From Roseibaca calidilacus (GTDB lineage Bacteria > Pseudomonadota > Alphaproteobacteria > Rhodobacterales > Rhodobacteraceae), in assembly GCF_001517585.1 (NCBI RefSeq), contig NZ_FBYC01000004.1, positions 1,116,001 to 1,180,000 of the forward strand: a stretch of 64,000 bases of DNA, read 5' to 3'. The notes under the pieces are model-generated. The model searched no databases. It saw only the letters and a program-made list of their open reading frames with translations, and was not told the DNA's origin. Position 1 is the stretch's first letter; the number at the start of each line of letters is the position of its first letter. The translations under genes were made by a program, and so were the position numbers. This document shows positions 58,228-64,000 of the stretch, piece by piece.

Positions 58228-60699
58228 GTGAACACGCAAGCCGCGCCAAACGGGCGCTACACGGAACTGGGGTTCGAGGTTGAAAAGATCAGCTGCGCAG
58301 GCTGCGTTGGCCGGGCCGAAAAGGCTCTGGCCGCCGTTCCGGGCGTGGTTGCAGCGCGGGTGAATCTGGCCACGCACCGCGCAGAGGTCACGGCCCGCCC
58401 CGAAGCCGGGTTGACTGATCTGCAAACCGCGCTGCGCCGCGCCGGCTATCCGATGCGGGTTCACACGCTGGAATTCGACGTCGGCAATATGAGCTGCGGA
58501 AGTTGCATTGCGCGGGTTGAACAGGCGCTGGCCATGCAGCCGGGGGTTCTGCGCGCCAGTGCCAACCTGACCTCCGGGCGCGTGCAGGCCGATGTGCTGG
58601 ACCCCGCCGCCAGCGCGGAATTGGCGCGCGCGCTGACATCTGCGGGCCACCCCGCCCAGCCTGTGGCCGACACCGCCACCCCTGACCCGACCGAACGCCA
58701 AGCGGTCGAAGCGCGCGCGCTTGCGCAGCGCTTCTGGCTGGCCTTGGTGCTGACCCTGCCGGTTTTCGTGGTGGAAATGGGCGGGCATCTGGTGCCGCCC
58801 TTCCATCATTGGCTGGTGCAGACTATTGGGCAAACCCCGCTTTGGCTGGGGCAATTTCTGCTGGCCACGGCGGTTCTGATCGGACCGGGGCGCGGGTTCT
58901 ACACTGCGGGCCTGCCTGCGCTGATGCGTGCCGCTCCGGATATGAACAGCCTTGTCGCCATCGGCACGCTGGCCGCATGGGGCTATTCCACCGTCGCGCT
59001 GTTTGCCCCTGCGCTGCTGCCAGAGAGCGCGCAAGCGGTGTATTTCGAGGCCGCCGCCGTTATCGTCACGCTGATCTTGCTGGGCCGCTGGCTGGAAGCG
59101 CGGGCGCGCGGGCGCACCGGGGCCGCCATTGCCCGGCTGGTCGGGCTGCAACCGCGCCATGCGCGCAAGCTGGTCGACGGGCAGGAAACCAAGGTAACGC
59201 TGGACAATATCGCGCCCGGCGACACGCTGCGCCTGCGGCCGGGCGAGCGGCTGGCCGCCGATGGCACCTTGCTGTCCGATCACGCCCTGCTGGATGAAAG
59301 CATGATCACCGGCGAACCCTTGCCTGCCGCCAAGGACCACAGCGCAAAGCTGGTCGGCGGCACTGTGAACGCGGGCGACGCCTTTGACATGCGCGTAACG
59401 GTCACGGGCGGGCAAACCGTGCTGTCGCAGATCATTCGCATGGTAGAGCGCGCGCAAGGCGCGAAACTGCCGGTGCAGGCGCTGGTGGACAAGGTGACCT
59501 TGTATTTCGTGCCAACCGTGATGGCTGTCGCGGCGCTGACCGTTGCGGTCTGGCTGGCCTTTGGCGCGGGGCTGAATTTGGCGCTGGTGGCAGGCGTGTC
59601 GGTTCTGATTATCGCCTGCCCCTGCGCGATGGGGCTGGCCACGCCAACATCTGTCATGGTGGGCACGGGCCGCGCCGCGGAACTGGGCGTGCTGTTTCGC
59701 AAGGGCAGCGCGCTGCAAACGCTGGAACGAGTGCGCGTGGTGGCCTTTGACAAGACCGGCACGCTGACCGAAGGGCGGCCCAGCCTGTCGCGGATCATCA
59801 CCACCGCTGACATGTCGCAAGATACGGCGCTTGCCTTGGCCACTGCGCTGGAGCGCGATTCGGACCACCCGATCGCCCTTAGTCTGCGCGAGGCCGCCGA
59901 GACCCGCAAACTGGATGTGCCGCAAACCGAGACGATCAAATCACTGACTGGGCTTGGGCTGCGCGGGCAGGTTGACGGGCAATCCGTGCTGCTGGGGGCC
60001 GCACGGCTGATGCAGGCCGAAAACATCGCCATAGACCGGCTGGCCGAAGCGGCAACAGACGCCGCGCAACAGGGGGAAACCCCGTTTTATCTTGCCGTGA
60101 ATGGCGTTGCGGTGGCGCTGATCTGCGTGGCGGACCGGGTTCGACCGGGCGCCGCCGAAATGGTCGCTTCACTGCACCGCAAAGGTTTGAAAGTTGCGAT
60201 GCTGTCGGGCGACGCGACCGCGACCGCACAGGCCGTGGCGCGCGCTCTGGGGATCGACCATGTCATGGCAGAGGTCATGCCCAAGGACAAACTGACCGCC
60301 CTGCAAGAGCTGCGCGCGGCGCATGGGCCGGTTGCTTTCGTCGGCGACGGGATCAACGACGCCCCCGCATTGGCAGAAGCCGATATCGGTCTGGCCATCG
60401 GCAGTGGCACCGATATCGCGGTCGAGGCCGCCGATATCGTGCTGGCCTCCAGCCAGCCGCGCGCGGTGCTGGGCGCGCTGGATGTGTCGGCGCAGACCAT
60501 GCGCAATATCCGCCAGAACCTGTTTTGGGCCTTTGCCTATAATACCGCGCTGGTGCCGGTTGCCGCAGGCGCGCTTTACCCCGCCACAGGGCTGATGCTG
60601 TCACCCATGCTGGCGGCGGGGGCCATGGCGCTTAGTTCCGCCTTCGTGCTGTCGAATGCATTGCGCCTGCGGTATATCCGCATTCAGGGGGTCACATGA
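58228..60699 (+). CDS. copA: Copper-exporting P1B-type ATPase CopA
   Basis: The 823-residue P-type ATPase has two N-terminal heavy-metal domains with Cys pairs at about 23/26 (SCAGC) and 89/92 (SCGSC). Membrane helices follow, with the transport motif CPC at 464-466, the phosphorylation site DKTGTLTEG at 508, TGEP in the actuator domain, SDHPIA and HP-type loop, and GDGINDAPALAEADIG. CPC and two metal domains indicate Cu+ (or Ag+) export. The start is GTG with AGAGGTGAG upstream. It overlaps cueR by ATGA, forming one operon under the CueR promoter. Confidence 0.95.
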   Translation: MNTQAAPNGRYTELGFEVEKISCAGCVGRAEKALAAVPGVVAARVNLATHRAEVTARPEAGLTDLQTALRRAGYPMRVHTLEFDVGNMSCGSCIARVEQALAMQPGVLRASANLTSGRVQADVLDPAASAELARALTSAGHPAQPVADTATPDPTERQAVEARALAQRFWLALVLTLPVFVVEMGGHLVPPFHHWLVQTIGQTPLWLGQFLLATAVLIGPGRGFYTAGLPALMRAAPDMNSLVAIGTLAAWGYSTVALFAPALLPESAQAVYFEAAAVIVTLILLGRWLEARARGRTGAAIARLVGLQPRHARKLVDGQETKVTLDNIAPGDTLRLRPGERLAADGTLLSDHALLDESMITGEPLPAAKDHSAKLVGGTVNAGDAFDMRVTVTGGQTVLSQIIRMVERAQGAKLPVQALVDKVTLYFVPTVMAVAALTVAVWLAFGAGLNLALVAGVSVLIIACPCAMGLATPTSVMVGTGRAAELGVLFRKGSALQTLERVRVVAFDKTGTLTEGRPSLSRIITTADMSQDTALALATALERDSDHPIALSLREAAETRKLDVPQTETIKSLTGLGLRGQVDGQSVLLGAARLMQAENIAIDRLAEAATDAAQQGETPFYLAVNGVAVALICVADRVRPGAAEMVASLHRKGLKVAMLSGDATATAQAVARALGIDHVMAEVMPKDKLTALQELRAAHGPVAFVGDGINDAPALAEADIGLAIGSGTDIAVEAADIVLASSQPRAVLGALDVSAQTMRNIRQNLFWAFAYNTALVPVAAGALYPATGLMLSPMLAAGAMALSSAFVLSNALRLRYIRIQGVT

Positions 60700-61082
60700 A
60701 TATTTCCGATGCTGGCAAACGCTCTGGCCTGCCGCCCAAGACCATCCGCTTTTACGAGGAGATCGGGCTGATTACCCCCACGCGGCAGGCGAATGGCTAT
60801 CGTGATTTCTCTGAGGAAGACCTGCACAAGCTGGCCTTCCTGCGCCGCGCGCGGGCCTTGGGGTTCACAACCGAAGAATGCCGCCAGTTGATGGGGCTTT
60901 ACACCGACAAAAGCCGCGCCAGCGCGGATGTAAAATCGCTGGCGACGGCGCATTTGGCGCGGATCGACGCGCAATTGGCCGAATTGCAGGAAATGCGCCG
61001 GACATTGGCACATCTGGTATCGGCCTGCGCGGGCGACGCGCGGCCCGATTGCCCAATCCTGTCAGACCTTGCGCGCGAATGA
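60696..61082 (+). CDS. cueR: MerR-family copper-responsive regulator CueR
   Basis: The 128-residue regulator has an N-terminal MerR HTH (ISDAGKRSGLPPKTIRFYEEIGLITPTRQANGYRDFSEEDL), a dimerisation helix, and the metal-binding loop with Cys111 and Cys119 (ACAGDARPDCPIL). That Cys spacing is as in E. coli CueR, specific for monovalent copper or silver. It is translationally coupled to copA. It probably activates the promoter upstream of copA and so its own synthesis. Confidence 0.93.
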   Translation: MNISDAGKRSGLPPKTIRFYEEIGLITPTRQANGYRDFSEEDLHKLAFLRRARALGFTTEECRQLMGLYTDKSRASADVKSLATAHLARIDAQLAELQEMRRTLAHLVSACAGDARPDCPILSDLARE

Positions 61083-61086
61083 CCGC

Positions 61087-61335
61087 TTAGGCGGGAACCG
61101 GCTTGGCGGCTTGTTCCGGCTTTTTGGCGGCGCGCGGACGCCGGTGCAGCGGTGTCGGCTTGGGCGCGTCACGGCGCAGGCTTTCAGCCCCGGCGGCAAC
61201 CTCTGCCGCCGTTTCGCGCGGCAAGGCATTTGCCATGTTGCACAGCATTTTCAGATACGCCTGATGCTGCGCCCGCAAGATCGTGGCCCAGAACATCGAC
61301 CCTTTCAGCCAGAATGTCAGTGGATCGCTTGGCAT
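61087..61335 (-). CDS. Small hypothetical protein, basic C-terminus
   Basis: The 82-residue protein has a strong ribosome site (GGGAGGG) properly spaced before MPSDPLTFWLKGSMFWATILRAQHQAYLKMLCNMANALP, an amphipathic helical segment. A C-terminal half of A/P/K/R residues (APKPTPLHRRPRAAKKPEQAAKP) follows. The FW/MF-rich helix recalls phasin-like or membrane-surface proteins, but no family is assigned. It converges on cueR with 4 bp between the stops. The case for a real gene rests on the ribosome site and helix. Confidence 0.6.
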   Translation of the reverse strand: MPSDPLTFWLKGSMFWATILRAQHQAYLKMLCNMANALPRETAAEVAAGAESLRRDAPKPTPLHRRPRAAKKPEQAAKPVPA

Positions 61336-61635
61336 TCATCCCTCCCGTCGTGATACGCGCGGCGGCGCGGTCCTCTACCCTCGTGACCTGACCCTAGCAG
61401 CCTTTCGCGCGAGATGTGTTGATCTTGCGCAGCCCAAGGCAGGTTTTCGCGTAATGTCGGCGCAAACATGGGCAGCAAAACAAGTATCGGCCTGTTTACC
61501 GCCCTGTCAAAGCCAAGGAAGCTCACATACGCTCACGAATGCGCAACTGCCCAGCGTTTTGGCATTGGCGCGGCATGGGCTTGCCTTGCGCCCGCGGAAC
61601 GGCCATCTAACAGGCAGGCAGACCAGGAGCGCGCC
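61336..61635. other. Intergenic region upstream of the DUF1499 gene
   Basis: These 300 bases lie between divergent genes and should contain both promoters. I see no repeat, terminator or RNA gene in them. An open frame from 61468 joins the DUF1499 frame, but its first 56 codons lack a start signal. Confidence 0.5.
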
Positions 61636-62085
61636 ATGCTGAAATTGATCCTGATCCTTTTGGGCGCGGTGGCGCTTGCAGGTGCGGTATGGGTGCGCAT
61701 CGCCCCAAGCGACCCGGCGCGCTGGCATCTGGACCCGCGCCGCGAAGCCCGGCCCGCGACGCCGAATTTCCACCTGCTGCGCATGGGCGATGGCGATGCC
61801 CCCGCCCCGATTTTCGATCTGCCCCCACAACAACTGGCTGAAGCCTTCGACAAGATCGCCACTGACAGCGGTGCAACCCGGATCGCCGGGCGCGTTGCCG
61901 ATGGGCATATGACCTACCTGACACGGTCGCGCCTGATGGGCTTTCCCGATTATACCACGGTGCTGATCGAACCGGCGGGCGCCGGGTCCATGTTGACCGG
62001 CTTTGCCCGGGCGCGGTTCGGCCATTCCGACATGGGCGCCAACCGCGAACGACTGGAGCGCTGGATCGCCGCGCTGGCCCCATAG
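61636..62085 (+). CDS. DUF1499 family protein with N-terminal membrane anchor
   Basis: In this 149-residue protein, residues 1-22 (MLKLILILLGAVALAGAVWVRI) form an uncleaved membrane anchor or signal. The rest has DUF1499 features: LAEAFDKIATDSGATRIAGRVADGHMTYLTRSRLMGFPDYTTVLIE, and ARFGHSDMGANRERLERWIAAL at the end. DUF1499 is of unknown function. The start has CAGGAG upstream. Confidence 0.85.
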   Translation: MLKLILILLGAVALAGAVWVRIAPSDPARWHLDPRREARPATPNFHLLRMGDGDAPAPIFDLPPQQLAEAFDKIATDSGATRIAGRVADGHMTYLTRSRLMGFPDYTTVLIEPAGAGSMLTGFARARFGHSDMGANRERLERWIAALAP

Positions 62086-62094
62086 GCCAAGCGC

Positions 62095-62571
62095 TCAGGC
62101 CTTCATCTGTTCGGGTGGAATTTCGGTGGTGAACTTGATTTCTTCCATCGACAACAGCGCGGTAACATTGAAAATACTGACATCCGCGATCAGCGATTGG
62201 TAAAATCGGTCATAAGCGCGCGCATTGGCGACCTTCACCTTCAGGATATAGTCGATATCACCCGCCAGCCGGTGCGCTTCCATCACCTCGGGCCGGGCGC
62301 GCACGGCATCCAAAAACGCGGCTTGCCACGCGGCTTCGTGCGAGGCGGTGCGCACCAGCACGAAGAAACAAGCTTCCAGCCCCAGCGCATATTCATCCAG
62401 CAACACGGTATAATGCCGGATAACCCCCGCCGCGCGCAGTTTGCGGATTCGGTTCCAAACCGGCGTCTTGCTGGACCCGGTCTTGCGTGCAATCTCGTCC
62501 AGCGACTGGCTGGCATCGCGTTGCAACTCCGCCAAGATGCGGCGGTCCAGATCGTCCAGATCTCCGGACAT
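62095..62571 (-). CDS. Lrp/AsnC-family transcriptional regulator
   Basis: The 158-residue regulator has an N-terminal HTH (LDDLDRRILAELQRDASQSLDEIARKTGSSKTPVWNRIRKLRAAGVIRHYTVLLD). A RAM effector domain follows (CFFVLVRTASHEAAWQAAF...AHRLAGDIDYILKVKVANARAYDRFYQSLI). An amino acid is the likely ligand. The ribosome site is AAGGAGAGGG. It is divergent from fpr across about 200 bp, so fpr may be a target, but that is conjecture. Confidence 0.92.
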   Translation of the reverse strand: MSGDLDDLDRRILAELQRDASQSLDEIARKTGSSKTPVWNRIRKLRAAGVIRHYTVLLDEYALGLEACFFVLVRTASHEAAWQAAFLDAVRARPEVMEAHRLAGDIDYILKVKVANARAYDRFYQSLIADVSIFNVTALLSMEEIKFTTEIPPEQMKA

Positions 62572-62776
62572 GGCCCTCTCCTTCGGTAATTCGCTAGAAA
62601 AATATTCCACCTTGCCCGGAATGAAAAGGGCAATATGGAACATTTTTCCAGCCACTTGCGCGCAGCCGTTCTTATCGTGCGCCAAAGCCTTGATCTTGAC
62701 CTGTATCAAGGCTTAGTCACGCGCAAACGCCGTATCACCGCCACAAGTTTGACCGCACCCCAAGAGAGTTGCCGCC

Positions 62777-63583
62777 ATGACCGACCAGACCCCCGTTGCC
62801 AAGGCAACCCCTACCCTGCCCGATGCGCAAACCGTCACCTCGGTCACGCATTATACCGACCGGCTGTTCGCGTTTCGCTGCACCCGTCCGCAAAGCCTGC
62901 GGTTCCGCTCGGGCGAATTCGTGATGATCGGGCTTCTGGGCGACAATGGCAAACCGCTGCTGCGCGCCTATTCCATCGCCTCGCCCTCATGGGACGAAGA
63001 GTTGGAATTCTACTCCATCAAGGTGCCTGATGGTCCGCTGACCTCGCGGCTGCAACATATTCAGCCGGGCGATCCGATCATACTGCGCCCCAAACCTGTC
63101 GGCACGCTGGTCATCGACGCGCTGTTGCCCGGAAAGCGGCTGTGGATGCTGGCCACGGGTACGGGCATCGCGCCCTTTGCCTCGCTCTTGCGCGATCCCG
63201 AAACATGGGAAAAATTCGAGCAGGTCATCGTCATGCATACCTGCCGCGAGGCGGCAGAGCTAACCTATGGCCGCACCCTTGTTGAGGCCCTGCCCAATGA
63301 TCCGCTGATTGGCGAGCTGGTCGCGGACAAGCTGCTTTACTACCCCACCACCACGCGCGAGCCGAGCGCGCAGATGGGCCGCATTACCGACAATATGGCC
63401 TCTGGCAAAGTCTTTGCCGATCTGGGCATCCCGCCGCTGGACCCAAGCATTGACCGCGCCATGGTCTGCGGCTCTCTGGCCTTCAATCTGGATATCAAGA
63501 AGGTGCTTGAAGCTGCGGGCCTGTCCGAAGGTGCCAATAGCGCGCCTGCGGAATATGTCGTCGAAAAGGCGTTCGTGGACTAG
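62777..63583 (+). CDS. fpr: Ferredoxin/flavodoxin-NADP reductase
   Basis: The 268-residue FAD enzyme passes electrons between NADPH and ferredoxin or flavodoxin. FAD binding: LLRAYSIASPSWDEELEFYSIKV, with RxYS at about residues 65-68, and GPLTSRLQHI. NADP binding: LWMLATGTGIAPFASLL, VMHTCREAAELTYG, and AMVCGSLAFNLDIKKVLEAAG. The C-terminus ends YVVEKAFVD, the extended bacterial FPR tail seen in Rhodobacter FPR. The stop codon TAG is also the first base-triplet of a palindromic repeat. Confidence 0.95.
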   Translation: MTDQTPVAKATPTLPDAQTVTSVTHYTDRLFAFRCTRPQSLRFRSGEFVMIGLLGDNGKPLLRAYSIASPSWDEELEFYSIKVPDGPLTSRLQHIQPGDPIILRPKPVGTLVIDALLPGKRLWMLATGTGIAPFASLLRDPETWEKFEQVIVMHTCREAAELTYGRTLVEALPNDPLIGELVADKLLYYPTTTREPSAQMGRITDNMASGKVFADLGIPPLDPSIDRAMVCGSLAFNLDIKKVLEAAGLSEGANSAPAEYVVEKAFVD

Positions 63584-63686
63584 AGCACGTCGCGCAAAAG
63601 TGGTTCCCGGTTTTGCGCAAAATGACGTGCGACCATAAAAGGTTAGAGTGGGGCGCGTGAATGCGAATGAGCGCGACGCGCTCTAA
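63581..63686. repeat. Alphaproteobacterial palindromic intergenic element (RIME-like)
   Basis: A nested palindrome: TAGAGC (63581-63586) pairs with GCTCTA (63680-63685). Inside is GCACGTC...GACGTGC (63585-63591 with 63624-63630), enclosing GCGCAAAA...TTTTGCGC (63592-63599 with 63611-63618). Then comes a GAGCGCG-A-CGCGCTC hairpin (63669-63683). The GTCGCGCAAAAGTGG/CCGGTTTTGCGC pattern is like the palindromic intergenic repeats of rhizobia and other alphaproteobacteria, as I recall them. It abuts the fpr stop. Confidence 0.7.
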
Positions 63687-63735
63687 TACGCGCCAGACTT
63701 CATACTGGCCGGGTCGCTTGCGCCAACTCGCCCAA

Positions 63736-63800
63736 TTCATCCTTGCAAAAATATCCCGGGGGAGTCGCGCGTGAACCGCGCGACGGGGGCAGCGCCCCCA
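63736..63800 (-). repeat. Three-copy 3'-end element, copy 3
   Basis: The core TTCATCCTTGCAAAAATATCC is followed by CGGGGGAG, then hairpin GTCGCGCG-TGAAC-CGCGCGAC (63764-63784), then GGGGGC-AGC-GCCCCC (63785-63799). Relative to copy 2 the first stem has T-A replaced by C-G at its second-from-outer pair region, keeping full pairing. It begins about 52 nt 3' of the stop of the partial minus-strand gene. Confidence 0.75.
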
Positions 63801-63851
63801 TGGGACACCGGCCATGACACCGGCCATGACATGGAGGCATGGCCGGTGCGG

Positions 63852-64000
63852 TCAGGTGCGGAACCTGTTTTGGGGCCGGAACCCCGTATCGACCGCCTCA
63901 CGCGGGTCACGCACCCAGACCGTCCGGTTCGGGTGCAGCCCCGCACCGCGCACTGCCGGAACGGCCATGTGCCGCGCGCGCTGCAACAATCGGCTTTCGG
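63852..64000 (-). CDS. 3' end of an unidentified gene running off the right edge
   Basis: The last 48 codons of a minus-strand frame read ...ESRLLQRARHMAVPAVRGAG, then LHPNRTVWVRDPREAVDTGF and end RPQNRFRT. The balanced composition, unlike the R/G/H-rich chance frames here, looks like real protein. The three-copy 3'-end element follows its stop at the distance seen for the other two copies. I do not recognise the family. A short version starting at the internal ATG (about 38 residues) cannot be excluded. Confidence 0.5.
   Translation of the reverse strand, partial: ESRLLQRARHMAVPAVRGAGLHPNRTVWVRDPREAVDTGFRPQNRFRT

Noticed and set aside
58042-59925. 627-codon minus-strand frame opposite hisN/copA
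   Set aside because: It spans two well-supported plus-strand genes and the CueR promoter, has R/H/Q-rich low-complexity protein, and no start signal.
63737-63946. 69-codon minus-strand frame near the right end
   Set aside because: It runs through repeat copy 3 and has cysteine/arginine-rich chance composition. The alternative frame ending at 63852 gives a more natural protein.

Overview
The window is GC-rich DNA, almost fully coding and packed with 4-bp ATGA gene overlaps. It comes from an alphaproteobacterium of the Rhodobacterales (Rhodobacteraceae sensu lato). The evidence is a gene transfer agent (GTA) head/tail cluster in the Rhodobacter capsulatus order, a Rhodobacterales-type flagellar cluster, a PmtA-like phospholipid methyltransferase, and many products with Rhodobacter/Roseobacter-type neighbours. 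The genus cannot be fixed from this window. No rRNA, tRNA or CRISPR array was seen.

Layout. (1) 1-7044, minus strand: GTA genes g1, large terminase, portal, g3.5, prohead protease, capsid, three connector/closure/completion genes, major tail protein and the start of g10. The rest of the cluster lies beyond the left edge. A divergent leucine-rich-repeat (LRR) membrane protein (7203-8333) sits beside it. (2) 8657-18839: a LysE/ArgO exporter, a DUF429-like protein, then a purine-breakdown island: PuuD urate oxidase, LysR regulator, 5-hydroxyisourate hydrolase, an allantoinase/OHCU-decarboxylase fusion, ureidoglycolate lyase and a xanthine/urate permease. It is interrupted by an HPP-CBS membrane protein and a glycosyltransferase. 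(3) 18948-28717: housekeeping genes (SodB, CoaD, CBS protein, PLP enzyme, dNTPase, ErpA, PmtA-like, Na+/alanine symporter with a universal stress protein, ABC exporter). (4) 28720-29924: an AT-rich 1.2-kb insert carrying a two-gene module resembling VapB45/VapC45 toxin-antitoxin, bounded by imperfect 14-bp direct repeats. (5) 29935-39547: DUF3422 protein, a GAF-protein/small-protein pair, PntAB transhydrogenase, methyltransferase-like and rhodanese proteins, kynureninase, flippase. (6) 39623-51893: flagellar genes. One block is on the plus strand (lytic transglycosylase, flhA, fliR, flhB, orf), one on the minus strand (flgB flgC fliE fliQ flgF flgG flgA flgH fliL, then an M29 aminopeptidase), and fliI diverges from flgB. 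(7) 51961-64000: metG, rpmG, BI-1 family protein, quinone oxidoreductase, XRE regulator, HisN-like phosphatase, a CopA/CueR copper-export operon with a recognisable CueR promoter, DUF1499 protein, Lrp/AsnC regulator, ferredoxin-NADP reductase, and the 3' end of another gene.

How the genes work together. PuuD, HiuH, the UraD and PuuE domains and AllA cover urate to ureidoglycolate to glyoxylate, except allantoate hydrolysis, for which no enzyme is seen here; the NCS2 permease would import the substrate. The flagellar genes supply parts of the export gate, its ATPase, proximal rod, L-ring and FliL, but not filament, hook or motor genes. CopA and CueR form a self-contained copper sensor/exporter unit.

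Most notable non-genic signals: a structured repeat found three times, each time just 3' of a minus-strand gene and with covarying stem bases; a second palindromic intergenic repeat after fpr; and near-identical 66-bp tandem repeats inside the LRR gene. I found no clearly new multi-gene system. The best candidates for something poorly described are the GAF/small-protein pair, the LRR protein beside the GTA cluster, and the three-copy 3'-end element.
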